Below, piece by piece: positions 26,031 to 35,280 of a stretch of 59,374 nt of DNA. Location: NCBI RefSeq assembly GCF_001428245.1, contig NZ_LMRV01000047.1, positions 1-59,374 of the forward strand, in the 5' to 3' direction. A program made the position numbers and the translations under genes. The notes under the pieces were generated by a model that was given only the letters and a program-made list of their open reading frames with translations, was not told the DNA's origin and did no database searches. Within the stretch, counting starts at the first letter, position 1, and each line of letters begins with the position of its first letter. Source of the DNA: Paenibacillus sp. Soil522 (GTDB lineage Bacteria; Bacillota; Bacilli; Paenibacillales; Paenibacillaceae).

Positions 26031-28100
26031 CTATTTCGATTCGCGCTTTAAAATACGGCAGCTATATGCAGCCAAATCTAAACTTGCGCTAACTTCTTCG
26101 CCCGCTAACAAATCAGTATAGCTGCGTCCGTCCAGCGCAACAGCGGCTTCATCTGCACTGAAGTTGGATACGAATACATAATCGCTTATGCCGTCAGTCC
26201 GCAATTGTGCGGTTACGCCAGGCGGCAGCTCCGAATCAAGCACGCGCTTGATGCCCTCCTGCTTAACAATGGCCGCAAGCAGATCGTTCGTAAATGCCGA
26301 CTCGTTGCGCGATGCAATATAATAGGCTTTGCCCGCTCCAAATGGATTAACCGTTAATGCCGGACGGCCGGCGTAGAAATCTTCTCCGTATACCGCAAGC
26401 GCCTCTGCGCCCTCGAGATGGATAAGATCGCATAGCTCACGTGCCGTATACTCGCCGCTTAGTCCTAGCGCATTCCCGTCCGTTATGACAACGCGGTTCG
26501 AATCGTGATCATGCAGCGAATCGATTTCCTCGGACCAAATGCCTAGCGTCTTGCGCAGCGGTCCCGGGAAGCCGGTCAGGAAGCATAGGTCATTCTCGTC
26601 CACGATGCCGCTCCAATAGGTGGTCACCAAGATACCGCCATTTTCAACGAATCGTTCAATGCGCTCGCCAACACCCGGACGAACCATGTACAGCATAGGC
26701 GCAACGAGCAGCTTGTATTGATCAAAATCGCATTCCGAGTCAATAATATCGACAGGCACGCCGAGATCCCAAAACGGACGATAATGGCGCTTCGCCGTTT
26801 CTTCATAATGCAGGCCGCCATTACGGGGTCCTTGCGAATCCTTCACAGCCCAGCGATTCTCCCAATCATAAATAAGCGCAACCTCCGGCTTTACCGTCGT
26901 GCCCACGACCTCGGACAGCTTCGCTAGCGCAGCGCCAAGATCCGCAACGTCACGGAATACGCGTGTGTTCTCATGGCCGACATGATCAACGACTGCACCA
27001 TGGAGCTTCTCGCTCGAGCCTCTGCTCTTGCGCCACTGGAAATATTGCACCGTATCGGAGCCATGCGCGACCGCTTGAAGGGAGGACATCATATGCATGC
27101 CCGGGCGCTTCAGCTTGCTTACCGGCTGCCAGTTCGTCATGCTGGGCGTGCTTTCCATCAGCATGAACGGCTTGCCGCCGCCTAGCGAACGGAATACGTC
27201 GTGGTTAAAGCCGATCCACGCAGCAAGCTCGCTATCGTCTCCGCCGTTGTCATGCCATGTCGGGTAAGCATCCCATGAGATCATGTCAAGCAGATCGGTA
27301 AATTTCCAATAATTAAGCGGCTCGAAATCGAGCATGAAGTTCGTCGTAATCGGAAGCTCGCTATTAGCAGCGCGCAGCGGTTCGATTTCATGACGGCAGA
27401 AATCTACCGTCTGATCGGTTACGAATCTTCTCCAGTCTACGTTCTGACCGTGAACGGCCTTCTCGCCGCGTTCAGTCGGAGACTCGATTTGACTCCAATC
27501 GGTATACGTATGGCTCCAGAACGTCGTCCACCAAGCATCGTTCAGCGCCTCGACGGTACTGTATTTCGTTTTCAACCAGCCGCGGAAAGCCTCTTCGCAA
27601 TAGGAGCAGTGGCATTCGCCGCCGAATTCGTTCGAAATATGCCAGCCGATAACGGCAGGATGACCGGAATAGCGCTCAGCCAGCTTTGTGTTCATAATCG
27701 TTACCTTCTCGCGGTAAACCGGGGAAGTGAAGCAATGATTGTGGCGCGCGCCATGTAAATTGCGAATGCCGTTTGGAGCTACGCGCAGCACTTCGGGATA
27801 TTTTTGAGACATCCATACCGGACGCGCTCCGCTTGGGGTAGCGAGCAAAGCATAAATGCCGTTAGCAGCAAATTTATCAAGCAGCGTGTCTAACCATTCG
27901 AATGTAAATACGCCTTCCTCAGGCTCAATGGCCATCCATGCAAATATACCGACCGACATGACATTGCAATGCGCAAGCTTCATAAGCCGGATATCTTCCT
28001 CCAGCACTTCAGGATATTTCTGCCATTGATCTGGGTTATAATCTGCACCATGCAGCATTTGCGGTATTTTCCCGCTTATCGGGGGAAATTTCAAACTCAT
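26031..28100 (-). CDS. Beta-galactosidase, glycoside hydrolase family 42
   Basis: The 689-residue protein has a GH42 TIM barrel (about 15-400), a trimerisation domain and a small C-terminal beta domain. The acid/base Glu158 lies in HISNEFGGE, and the nucleophile Glu316 in FMLMESTPS. A cysteine cluster ECHCSYC just after the acid/base resembles the zinc site known in several GH42 enzymes. It has no signal peptide, so it is cytosolic and should split beta-galactosides taken up by the cell. The ATG at 28100 is chosen because GGAGG lies 8 bases upstream; longer in-frame starts cross the promoter. The divergent AraC regulator probably controls it. Confidence 0.95.
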   Translation of the reverse strand: MSLKFPPISGKIPQMLHGADYNPDQWQKYPEVLEEDIRLMKLAHCNVMSVGIFAWMAIEPEEGVFTFEWLDTLLDKFAANGIYALLATPSGARPVWMSQKYPEVLRVAPNGIRNLHGARHNHCFTSPVYREKVTIMNTKLAERYSGHPAVIGWHISNEFGGECHCSYCEEAFRGWLKTKYSTVEALNDAWWTTFWSHTYTDWSQIESPTERGEKAVHGQNVDWRRFVTDQTVDFCRHEIEPLRAANSELPITTNFMLDFEPLNYWKFTDLLDMISWDAYPTWHDNGGDDSELAAWIGFNHDVFRSLGGGKPFMLMESTPSMTNWQPVSKLKRPGMHMMSSLQAVAHGSDTVQYFQWRKSRGSSEKLHGAVVDHVGHENTRVFRDVADLGAALAKLSEVVGTTVKPEVALIYDWENRWAVKDSQGPRNGGLHYEETAKRHYRPFWDLGVPVDIIDSECDFDQYKLLVAPMLYMVRPGVGERIERFVENGGILVTTYWSGIVDENDLCFLTGFPGPLRKTLGIWSEEIDSLHDHDSNRVVITDGNALGLSGEYTARELCDLIHLEGAEALAVYGEDFYAGRPALTVNPFGAGKAYYIASRNESAFTNDLLAAIVKQEGIKRVLDSELPPGVTAQLRTDGISDYVFVSNFSADEAAVALDGRSYTDLLAGEEVSASLDLAAYSCRILKRESK

Positions 28101-28102
28101 CT

Positions 28103-28240
28103 CAGCAGCCTCCAGTTTCATCTTGATTGTAGACATTATTGGATATACTATAATGATATTCATATTATATATCGTTCATCGATCCAACTAAATAATAGTA
28201 TTTTCGCATCGCTTTAAAAATATGAAACTGGAGGCTGCTG
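28103..28240. promoter_or_regulatory. Divergent promoter region with a 19-bp perfect inverted repeat
   Basis: The sequence atgaaactggaggctgctg occurs at 28222-28240 on the plus strand and, exactly inverted, at 28103-28121. Each arm lies just at the start of a gene and contains a GGAGG. Between the arms is an AT-rich segment with tataat-like boxes for both directions (for example near 28150 on plus). The arms could be operators for the AraC protein, or could arise from duplication of a leader. Confidence 0.6.
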
Positions 28241-29070
28241 CTATCGATACGATGGTTTTTCCGATTTTGACAGAGACGGATACGACTCTCCCGGTTTATC
28301 TCACCAGCATCGGACATTGGAGCAATCAGGAGCCGATCGACCGTCCGAACGGGTATCCCCATTTTCAATGGCTGCAGGTCATCGCAGGATCAGGCGAACT
28401 CCACCTTGGCAATCAGAAAATGACCGTCCGCGCCGGACAAGGGTTTTGCCTTTTTCCGAACGAGCAGCATCAATATTTTTCGATTCAGGAGCCATGGGAA
28501 GTCTTTTGGATGAGCTTTAGAGGCGATTTATCCGATAAGCTGTTCAGGCAGGCCGGCATTACGCAATCCGGTGTTTATTCGACTGCCGATCATGATATGA
28601 TTGTTACCCACATGAAAAATATTTTCGCGATGACGCAATCCGGCCGCTCCTTTCTCGGGCTCGAATGCTCAAAGCTGGTTTATATGTTTTTGCTCGATTT
28701 GATGAAGGTTATTCTTGTTAGCTCGCATTCGGTGGAGCAGAGCTATTTGAAGCTGCATCCCGCCCTTCAGTACATTGAATCGCATTACAACGGGCTCATT
28801 ACGATAAAGGATCTGGCAAGCTGTATCGATGTAACGCCTCAGTATTTATGCTTGCTGTTCAAGAAGGCGCTGAAAATGAGGCCGATGGAGTATGTTAACC
28901 GGGAGCGCGTCAATCGGAGCAAAGAGCTGATGTTCCGCGAGAGCGATATCAAAATGCACGAAATCGCACATCGCGTCGGCTTCGATTCCCCCAGCTACTT
29001 CAGCTCCGTATTCAGGCGGCTTGAAGGTCTAAGCCCTGAGCAATTCAAAAAAATACACGGCATGCGGTAG
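28222..29070 (+). CDS. AraC-family transcriptional regulator
   Basis: The 282-residue protein has an N-terminal cupin ligand domain (about 30-120; HFQWLQVIAGSGEL, then GQGFCLFPNEQHQY) and a C-terminal double helix-turn-helix (about 180-280) with IKDLASCIDVTPQYLCLLFKK and EIAHRVGFDSPSYFSSVFRR. The family binds a sugar or related ligand and activates neighbouring genes. It is divergent from the GH42 gene and probably activates it. The start is uncertain: the ATG at 28222 lacks a ribosome binding site, and the GGAGG inside the frame is too far from the next ATG at 28252. Confidence 0.9.
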   Translation: MKLEAAAIDTMVFPILTETDTTLPVYLTSIGHWSNQEPIDRPNGYPHFQWLQVIAGSGELHLGNQKMTVRAGQGFCLFPNEQHQYFSIQEPWEVFWMSFRGDLSDKLFRQAGITQSGVYSTADHDMIVTHMKNIFAMTQSGRSFLGLECSKLVYMFLLDLMKVILVSSHSVEQSYLKLHPALQYIESHYNGLITIKDLASCIDVTPQYLCLLFKKALKMRPMEYVNRERVNRSKELMFRESDIKMHEIAHRVGFDSPSYFSSVFRRLEGLSPEQFKKIHGMR

Positions 29071-29106
29071 GAGCCCGCTGTATCGCAAAAATTCAGGAGG
29101 TTAAAA

Positions 29107-30294
29107 ATGTCCGATAAAAAATCTATCTTTAGCGAAATTGATCAATATGCTGAAGCGTTTCGCACGATATCACGCTCCGTCGGCAGCCGCCCGGAGCTTG
29201 GCCATGAGGAGTATTTCGCATCCGGGCTGCTTTGTACCGAGCTCACCAAATACGGCTTCGAGGTTGAACGGGGCATTCTTGGCATCGAAACGTCCTTCAT
29301 CGCCGTATTCGATTCCGGCAAGCCCGGACCGACGGTCGGCTTCCTATGCGAATACGATGCGCTGCCGGAAATTGGACACGCTTGCGGGCATCATCTCATC
29401 TGCTCGATGAGCATTGCCGCAGCAGTCGGCCTCAAGGCCGCTCTCCAAGGCAGCGGAATCGGCGGAAAAATCCGCGTTTACGGTACCCCCGCCGAGGAGA
29501 CGCGCGGCGCTAAAGTGCCGATGGCGGCAGCTGGCTTATTTGATGACTGCGATTTTGCGCTAATGGCTCATCCCTACCATACCTTCGAACGCTCAGGCGA
29601 ATCGCTCGCGCTCGATGCGGTGCAATTTGAATTTACCGGCTTAGCCGCACATGCAGCCGCGAGCCCGTATGAAGGCATAAATGCGCTCGACGCCGTGCTC
29701 CAGCTTTTCAACAGCATCAATGCGCTTCGCCAGCAGACGCGCAGCGACACGCGTATTCACGGCATTATCGACAATGGCGGCAAAGCGCCAAACATCATTC
29801 CCGACTATGCATCGGCCAAATTTTATGTTCGATCGGCTTCCCGGACCTACACCAATGAGCTTACAGCCAAAGTGCTGCGCTGCGCGGAAGGTGCGGCTCT
29901 GCAGACCGGGTGCACGCTCACGACCAACCATTTCGAGTTTTCTTATGACGAGCTCCTTACCAATGAAGCATTGTCCGAGCAGTTCAACGCGAATCTGCTA
30001 GAAGCAGGCATCCGACCGGAGCAGATTGAGGTAGGCAAGGATCACGGCTCGCTTGATCTAGGAAATGTTTCCGTTCGCTGCCCGGCGATCCATCCTTTCG
30101 TCAAGGTGGTGCAGGATCGGCTGCTGCTTCATACCGAAGCGTTCCGCGATGCCGCTATTACCGATTATGCACTCGACGGCATGCTCTTTGGCGCCAAAAT
30201 GCTCGCTGCTACCGCTTACGACGTATTTGCAGATCCCGCTCTGCTCGCCCGTATCCGCTCCGAATTCGAGCAGCAAACGAAGAACGTGCAATGA
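29107..30294 (+). CDS. M20-family metallo-amidohydrolase (M20D / PM20D2-AbgB-like)
   Basis: The 395-residue protein has the M20 catalytic domain split by a dimerisation domain (about 178-290, starting near FEFTGLAAHAA). Metal-binding features are EYDALPEIGHACGHH (82-96), PAEETRGAK (about 128-136), the HPYH segment, and a late histidine. It should remove an acyl or amino-acid group from an amide of an amino acid, like aminobenzoyl-glutamate hydrolase or beta-alanyl-lysine dipeptidase. No signal peptide is seen. AGGAGG precedes the ATG. It follows the AraC gene by 36 bases and precedes an amino-acid exporter pair. Confidence 0.9.
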   Translation: MSDKKSIFSEIDQYAEAFRTISRSVGSRPELGHEEYFASGLLCTELTKYGFEVERGILGIETSFIAVFDSGKPGPTVGFLCEYDALPEIGHACGHHLICSMSIAAAVGLKAALQGSGIGGKIRVYGTPAEETRGAKVPMAAAGLFDDCDFALMAHPYHTFERSGESLALDAVQFEFTGLAAHAAASPYEGINALDAVLQLFNSINALRQQTRSDTRIHGIIDNGGKAPNIIPDYASAKFYVRSASRTYTNELTAKVLRCAEGAALQTGCTLTTNHFEFSYDELLTNEALSEQFNANLLEAGIRPEQIEVGKDHGSLDLGNVSVRCPAIHPFVKVVQDRLLLHTEAFRDAAITDYALDGMLFGAKMLAATAYDVFADPALLARIRSEFEQQTKNVQ

Positions 30295-30328
30295 CATTCA
30301 CTTCGCTCGTTTAAGGGGGCAGGACAGA

Positions 30329-31087
30329 ATGGATAAAACAATCATGAACAGCCACGAGATCACTCAAATTTGTTTATTAGCCGGTAAAATCATTTTGCAA
30401 AACGGCGGCGAAACCTACCGGGTCGAGGATACGATGGTACGGATTGCGGCAGCATACGGCATCGAAAACTCGCACAGCTTCGTAACGCCGACCGGCATTA
30501 TTTTCGCGATCGACGGTTCATCCCAGTTGACGAGACTCATTCGGATCTCCGAACGCTCGACTAATTTGCTCAAGGTATCATTAGTAAACGATATTTCAAG
30601 AAAAATTAGCACAGGTAAGCTTTCAGCGGGAGATGCTCATCGTCTGCTGCAAGAAATAGATACGGCTGCCTATGTTTATCCCCCCTGGCTGAAAATAATG
30701 GCGGCAGCTATAGCGAGCGGCTGCTTTCTCATCATGTTCCAAGGCAGCTGGCGCGACTTTATCCCTGTCCTGCTGATCGGCGGACTCGGCTTCGCTTTTC
30801 TGGTGAAGCTGCACCGAATCGTTCCGATAAAGTTTTTTGCCGAGTTTATAACCGCTTTGCTGATCGGGACGCTGTCCGTGCTGTTTGTACGAAATGGGTT
30901 CGGATTCGATTTGGATAAAATCATCATCGGCTCGGTCATGCCCTTAGTGCCCGGCTTACATATTACAGCTGCTGTCAGGGATTTGATGGCCGGCCATCTC
31001 GTATCGGGGCTGTCGAAAGGGGCGGAAGCGTTTCTCACTGCGTTCGCTATCGGCGCGGGAATTGCCGCAGTGCTCTCGATCTACTAA
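30329..31087 (+). CDS. Threonine/serine exporter, N-terminal-type subunit (ThrE/YjjP family)
   Basis: The 252-residue protein starts with a cytosolic region (1-115) containing NGGETYRVEDTMVRI and TPTGIIFAI, typical of the DUF1212 part of ThrE, then five membrane helices. In Corynebacterium ThrE is one chain with two parts; here the second part is the next gene. Together they should export threonine, serine or similar small metabolites using the membrane potential. The ATG at 30329 has GGGGGCAGGA upstream. It is 34 bases downstream of the amidohydrolase, so the three genes probably form an operon. Confidence 0.9.
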   Translation: MDKTIMNSHEITQICLLAGKIILQNGGETYRVEDTMVRIAAAYGIENSHSFVTPTGIIFAIDGSSQLTRLIRISERSTNLLKVSLVNDISRKISTGKLSAGDAHRLLQEIDTAAYVYPPWLKIMAAAIASGCFLIMFQGSWRDFIPVLLIGGLGFAFLVKLHRIVPIKFFAEFITALLIGTLSVLFVRNGFGFDLDKIIIGSVMPLVPGLHITAAVRDLMAGHLVSGLSKGAEAFLTAFAIGAGIAAVLSIY

Positions 31088-31109
31088 CCGGAATTGGAGG
31101 TGCATCACG

Positions 31110-31541
31110 TTGACGATACTGGAACAGCTATTCACGAGCTTCGCAGCTTCGGCCGCCTTCGGCATTATCTTCAACGTTCCGAAGCGTACGCTTGCGCACT
31201 GCGGAGCTGTCGGCATGATCGGCTGGTTCATTTACGTTTCTTGTACGCAGCTAGCTTTGGATGCCATACCGTCGACGCTTATTGCCGCTTTTGTCGTCAC
31301 CGTAATTAGCCAGTTATTTTCCAAGCTGTACAAAACACCCATAATCGTCTTTAGCGTTTCGGGCATTATCCCGCTAGTACCTGGCGGACTCGCGTATGAC
31401 GCGATGAGGAACGTCGTGGAAGACAACTATGACATTGCAGTACAGCTGGCCGTTGAAGCATTCATGATTTCGGGAGCCATTGCGATCGGTCTCGTGTTCT
31501 CGGAGGTCATTAATCAGATCATACGAAAGTCCGAACGTTAA
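31110..31541 (+). CDS. Threonine/serine exporter, C-terminal-type subunit (ThrE_2/YjjB family)
   Basis: The 143-residue protein has four to five membrane helices. The segment SGIIPLVPGGLAYDAMRN (about 90-108) matches the conserved IPLVPG motif of the family. It pairs with the upstream YjjP-like protein. The TTG start at 31110 is preceded by GGAGG at 9 bases; the frame opens earlier inside the upstream gene but without a site. The gap to the upstream gene is 22 bases. Confidence 0.88.
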   Translation: MTILEQLFTSFAASAAFGIIFNVPKRTLAHCGAVGMIGWFIYVSCTQLALDAIPSTLIAAFVVTVISQLFSKLYKTPIIVFSVSGIIPLVPGGLAYDAMRNVVEDNYDIAVQLAVEAFMISGAIAIGLVFSEVINQIIRKSER

Positions 31542-31586
31542 TCGAAATGAAATTTATCCGGCACATCCGGGAAAGGAGGAAACCTG

Positions 31587-32534
31587 ATGCATCCCATCGT
31601 AAAGCCTGACGGCCGGATCGACGACGGGAAAATATGGAAGAGAGAAACGCTATATAAGGGAATGAACGGCAGCTGCGTCGAGCGGATTTACGTTACGCCA
31701 TCCGATACGATGATCTTTAAGCCGCTTACGAACAATGATCAGATTGGCAAAGAGGCATGGGTGTACGAGCAAATATTGTCAGCCCTTCCTCCCATTAACC
31801 CAAAGATGCTCGCCCGTTCCCAACCGCATAATTTCTCAGTCAATTGGATTTTGTTCGAGGATTTAGGCCATTTAACGCATACTTTCGAGGAAGATACAGC
31901 AATTGCTTTACTATCTTATATAGCGGAATGGCATGCTTTACCGGTCACGCATTTGCACCATGCGCCGCTTCAAGGGCCGAAGCCTTCGGCAGAAGCAATA
32001 CGCGTTGAGCTGCTGCTCCAAGATAGGCTGCCGTGTAAGTCCACGTTCCAAAGGCCAAGCATTTCTGCACCTGTACGATCAGCCTTGCTCGCCCTGTTGC
32101 GGCAAGAAAGCTTTGCAGCGGATGAACTTGTTCTTTCGCACGGAGATTTGCATCTTGGCAATTACGCAGCCGTAAACGGACAGGTTAAAGTGCTCGACTG
32201 GGAGCATGCTCATCTGAACAGCCGTTATTGGGATCTATATCATGTTATCGATTTATCTCATCCGATATTTCCTAAAGAAATGACGACAAATATACGCGAG
32301 CGATTGCTGAACCGTTACCTTGAGCTAAGCGGGCAGAACGGCCATCTCATGAATGCGCCTATGTTCAGACGCCGCTATTATTTATTTTCTTGCCTATTCT
32401 CACTCTGGATGCTGAAGCTGATCGCTAACGACATTCATGCGAACAATGGCATTTGGCCATTCGATCAGCTCAAGAAGCAGCTTCAAGAGACGACCGCCAA
32501 CCTCATGCAATGCGCGGAATGCTTATTTGTCTGA
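31587..32534 (+). CDS. APH-family kinase-like protein (aminoglycoside/choline phosphotransferase fold)
   Basis: The 315-residue protein has the protein-kinase-like APH fold. The catalytic loop is LSHGDLHLGNY with Asp187, and the metal-binding DWE lies near 204. The N-terminal region has a nucleotide-binding lobe (YKGMNGSCVERIYV). The family phosphorylates hydroxyl groups of small molecules; the substrate here is unknown and antibiotic resistance should not be assumed. AAAGGAGGAAACCTG precedes the ATG. It follows the exporter pair by 45 bases and is convergent with lipL, ending five bases from it. Confidence 0.85.
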   Translation: MHPIVKPDGRIDDGKIWKRETLYKGMNGSCVERIYVTPSDTMIFKPLTNNDQIGKEAWVYEQILSALPPINPKMLARSQPHNFSVNWILFEDLGHLTHTFEEDTAIALLSYIAEWHALPVTHLHHAPLQGPKPSAEAIRVELLLQDRLPCKSTFQRPSISAPVRSALLALLRQESFAADELVLSHGDLHLGNYAAVNGQVKVLDWEHAHLNSRYWDLYHVIDLSHPIFPKEMTTNIRERLLNRYLELSGQNGHLMNAPMFRRRYYLFSCLFSLWMLKLIANDIHANNGIWPFDQLKKQLQETTANLMQCAECLFV

Positions 32535-32539
32535 TCATC

Positions 32540-33391
32540 TTAATGCTCTTGAATCGCATACCTTGAGCGCAGTACTTTTACCATCGCCAAAATCTGTTCG
32601 GAGGTCGGCATCACCAGCCTCGCCTCCGCTTCTATCAAACCAGCCTCCGTTTGCTGCGACCTTATTATCCGTTTGACGGCATCCGCGAAAGCCTGTCCCG
32701 CTCCCCGGCCGAGCTCCGTCAATTGCTCCAGACTAGCCGTACTTTCAGCTCTTACCAATGGATAGTTGTTAACGCATTTCCCATCCGCGGCTTTGTCATA
32801 GAACGAACGGACGAAGCTCGCCCGCTCCTGTCCCTCCCCCTCGGCAACGATAAATGCTTGCACGATATAGGCATGTGTCTGACGCCGCTGCGCGATTCCG
32901 CAAAACTTATAGCCGTTAATGCTTAAATCAAAATCACCCGGACAATATGCGCCTTGTATTTCACCTTTGTCAACCCGGCAGCCAGTCCCCTTCAGCGCAT
33001 GACGGATCAGCCCGTACATCCGTTCAAAATCGTCATGAAAATGAAAAGAGCCTGCGTTAGACTTAGGCAAAATAAGAGAAATATTAATAATGCCAAGGTC
33101 TAGAGGAACCGCGGCCCCGCCAGAATTGCGGACAGCAGTAGACCATCCCTCTGATTGCAGCAGGCGCTCAGCTTCAGCCGCTCCAGGCAATCGGCTGTCT
33201 CTAAGCCCCATTACAAATCCTCTTGGATGACGCCATATATGACAAATAGCCGGCCCTCCCTGCCCCGTCCCTCTGCAAAGCAGCTCATCTAATGCGAATG
33301 GATATAACACATCCGTCTCAGCCAGTTCATCCATCCGATCCAACAGCAATACGTTATCCAGCCTCAAATCCTTAATCGAATCCTTGTCCAT
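32540..33391 (-). CDS. lipL: Octanoyl-[GcvH]:protein N-octanoyltransferase
   Basis: The 283-residue protein belongs to the lipoate ligase/biotin ligase fold. The block GAYCPGDFDLSI places Cys150 exactly where the acyl-thioester cysteine of Bacillus subtilis LipL is known, and KFCGIAQRR follows. Its length is also typical of LipL. Known reaction: transfer of an octanoyl group from the lipoyl domain of GcvH to E2 subunits of pyruvate and related dehydrogenases, within lipoic acid synthesis. The absence of an ATP-binding ligase C-terminal domain argues against LplA. It stands alone here. Confidence 0.9.
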   Translation of the reverse strand: MDKDSIKDLRLDNVLLLDRMDELAETDVLYPFALDELLCRGTGQGGPAICHIWRHPRGFVMGLRDSRLPGAAEAERLLQSEGWSTAVRNSGGAAVPLDLGIINISLILPKSNAGSFHFHDDFERMYGLIRHALKGTGCRVDKGEIQGAYCPGDFDLSINGYKFCGIAQRRQTHAYIVQAFIVAEGEGQERASFVRSFYDKAADGKCVNNYPLVRAESTASLEQLTELGRGAGQAFADAVKRIIRSQQTEAGLIEAEARLVMPTSEQILAMVKVLRSRYAIQEH

Positions 33392-33548
33392 TTGGCGTCA
33401 TTCAGCCCTTTCCCGCTCATTTCTTCGAGGCCTTCCTATTCCCTATATTTTAACGCCATAATGATAATGATGCATCCCTTATTGCTAATAACGAGCGCTT
33501 TCACTACAATAAGGATATTGTCATGCAGCGCCAAGGGGGAACAGTAAA

Positions 33549-34415
33549 TTGGAAGCCATAAATGAAAAAGTCGCATACGAGAACCCATTGCTGTCGCTGC
33601 GCATATTTCAAACGATGCGTGATCTTGATGAATTTACAAACTGGCATTATCATAAGCAGCTTGAGCTGTTGCTAATTCTTGAGGGTAATCTGGACGTTTA
33701 TATAGATGAGGAATGTTACCATCTAACGACCGGGGATGTCATGCTCATCGGAGCCTCCGAGCTGCATTGCGATCGCAGCCTTAGCTTGCTGGATTATATC
33801 GTGCTTCAATTCGATCTAGAGCCTTTTTTTGATCAAAGCACGATCCCTTATATGCGTTATTTTTCGGAAACCCAGAAGCCGCTTAGCACAGCGAATTATA
33901 TATTTCAGGAAAGCAGTGCCGTAAAGCAGCAAACCGCTTCATGCATTCAGCAAATTTTGAATGAAGCATCGCGCAAGGAAACCGGCTACGAGCTGGCAGT
34001 TAGCGTTCTCATTAAGCAAATACTGCTGCTCCTGCTCCGTCATGACAGCCGGAAGGTGCTGATCGAGCAGGATAATTTCGAACGCATCCGTCTTAAGCCC
34101 GTTCTTGATTATATAGAGAACCATCTGACCGACCGGATTCAAGTCGAAGAGGTTTGCAAAATCGCCAATATGAGCTACTACTATTTCGTTAAATACTTTA
34201 AAAAGACGATTGGCTTATCGTTTACGGAATACGTGAATTACCGGAAGGTGAAGTGGGCGGAGCGGATACTGCTGACGAAGGATTTAAGCATTTCGGAGGT
34301 TGGCGAGCGGATCGGGATGCCGAATATGGCCCATTTTTATAAAATGTTCAAAAAGTATAACGACTGCTCACCGAAGCAATTTCAGCGTAAAATGCTTGTG
34401 TGGAATCGGCAGTAG
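33549..34415 (+). CDS. AraC-family transcriptional regulator (second)
   Basis: The 288-residue protein has a cupin-like N-terminal domain (NWHYHKQLELLLILEGNLDV near 30-49, TGDVMLIGASELH) and a C-terminal double helix-turn-helix (about 185-285; VEEVCKIANMSYYYFVKYFKK). The TTG start follows AAGGGGGAAC. The fold suggests sugar or metabolite sensing. It has no clear partner: it diverges from lipL and converges on phoP, so its target genes are probably elsewhere or itself. Confidence 0.88.
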   Translation: MEAINEKVAYENPLLSLRIFQTMRDLDEFTNWHYHKQLELLLILEGNLDVYIDEECYHLTTGDVMLIGASELHCDRSLSLLDYIVLQFDLEPFFDQSTIPYMRYFSETQKPLSTANYIFQESSAVKQQTASCIQQILNEASRKETGYELAVSVLIKQILLLLLRHDSRKVLIEQDNFERIRLKPVLDYIENHLTDRIQVEEVCKIANMSYYYFVKYFKKTIGLSFTEYVNYRKVKWAERILLTKDLSISEVGERIGMPNMAHFYKMFKKYNDCSPKQFQRKMLVWNRQ

Positions 34416-34428
34416 CCTTATGAAATCG

Positions 34429-34473
34429 AAAAAAGCTCGTCAGCCCTACATTTTCGGGGTAACGAGCTTTTTT
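34429..34473. terminator. Bidirectional terminator overlapping the end of phoP
   Basis: A perfect 12-bp stem (aaaaaagctcgt 34429-34440, acgagctttttt 34462-34473) gives a U run on both strands. The phoP stop codon (34446-34448) and last codons lie inside the loop and stem, so the terminator is partly coding. Confidence 0.88.
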
Positions 34474-35168
34474 GGCATTACGAGCTTATAGCCTACGCCG
34501 CGAATCGATTCGATTTGGACCGATTGCTGGCCCAGCTCCAGCTTTTTCCTGAGCGAGCTCACATGGACGTCAACCGTACGCTGGCCGCCAATGTAATCGA
34601 AGCCCCATACGACGTTCATAAGATCATCGCGCGTAATGACCATGCCCGGGCGCTGCACAAGATAAAGCAATACTTCAAATTCCTTCGGTCTAAGCGGAAT
34701 CGTATCCCCGTTTAAGATGACCTCATACTTCTCCGGATAAATCGACAGCTCACCGGCTGTAATGACCTTCTCTGTTGATTCAATCGGCTTGCTTTCATCC
34801 AGCTGCGTCCGCCGCAGGACGGCCGATACACGGGCAAGAAGCTCTGCTACGCCAAACGGCTTCGTAATATAGTCATCAGCACCATGCTTCAGTCCTTGCA
34901 CAACCTCTTCCTCCGCATTGCGGGCTGTCAAAATAATGACCGGTGTTCTTACGCCATTTTGGCGTAGACGGTTCAATATCTCGAAGCCGTTCATGCCTGG
35001 CAGCATAATATCGAGGATGACCAAGTCGAAATTGCGCTGCAAAGCGGTTTGCAAACCTTCACCGCCATGATCGATAACGGTCGTTTCATAGCCCTCTTGG
35101 GTCAAATTGTACGACAAGAGCCTTGCTAATGTCGGTTCATCTTCAATTACGAGCACTTTATGCGACAT
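34446..35168 (-). CDS. phoP: Phosphate response regulator PhoP (OmpR family)
   Basis: The 240-residue protein has a receiver domain (1-118) with phospho-acceptor Asp53 in LVILDIMLPG and Lys103 in ITKPF, then a winged-helix DNA-binding domain with RTVDVHVSSLRKKL and IRGVGYKL. It binds Pho boxes as a dimer. It is separated from phoR by 112 bases, in the reverse order of Bacillus subtilis (sensor first here). PhoP identity rests on close family likeness and the Pho box before pstS; other OmpR-type regulators are less likely. Confidence 0.92.
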   Translation of the reverse strand: MSHKVLVIEDEPTLARLLSYNLTQEGYETTVIDHGGEGLQTALQRNFDLVILDIMLPGMNGFEILNRLRQNGVRTPVIILTARNAEEEVVQGLKHGADDYITKPFGVAELLARVSAVLRRTQLDESKPIESTEKVITAGELSIYPEKYEVILNGDTIPLRPKEFEVLLYLVQRPGMVITRDDLMNVVWGFDYIGGQRTVDVHVSSLRKKLELGQQSVQIESIRGVGYKLVMPKKLVTPKM

Positions 35169-35280
35169 GTTACCTCCAGCTTGGCGAATGGCAGCGCTTA
35201 TGACGCTGCATCATCCGCAAATTTAAACCTTTTGAATTTAGTTTATCATGGTTTCGTGAAGAATAGGTAAATCTTTTTTT
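35169..35280 (-). promoter_or_regulatory. Gap between phoR and phoP with a candidate phoP promoter
   Basis: The 112-base gap carries, on the minus strand, TTTACC and TTCACG 11 bases apart, reminiscent of a half Pho box, followed by GATAAACT as a possible -10 region. This could give phoP its own autoregulated promoter. The match is weak. Confidence 0.35.

Noticed and set aside
31587..32534. Antibiotic resistance by the APH-like protein
   Set aside because: The family is broad; the neighbours are metabolic genes and there is no mobile element, so resistance is not supported.
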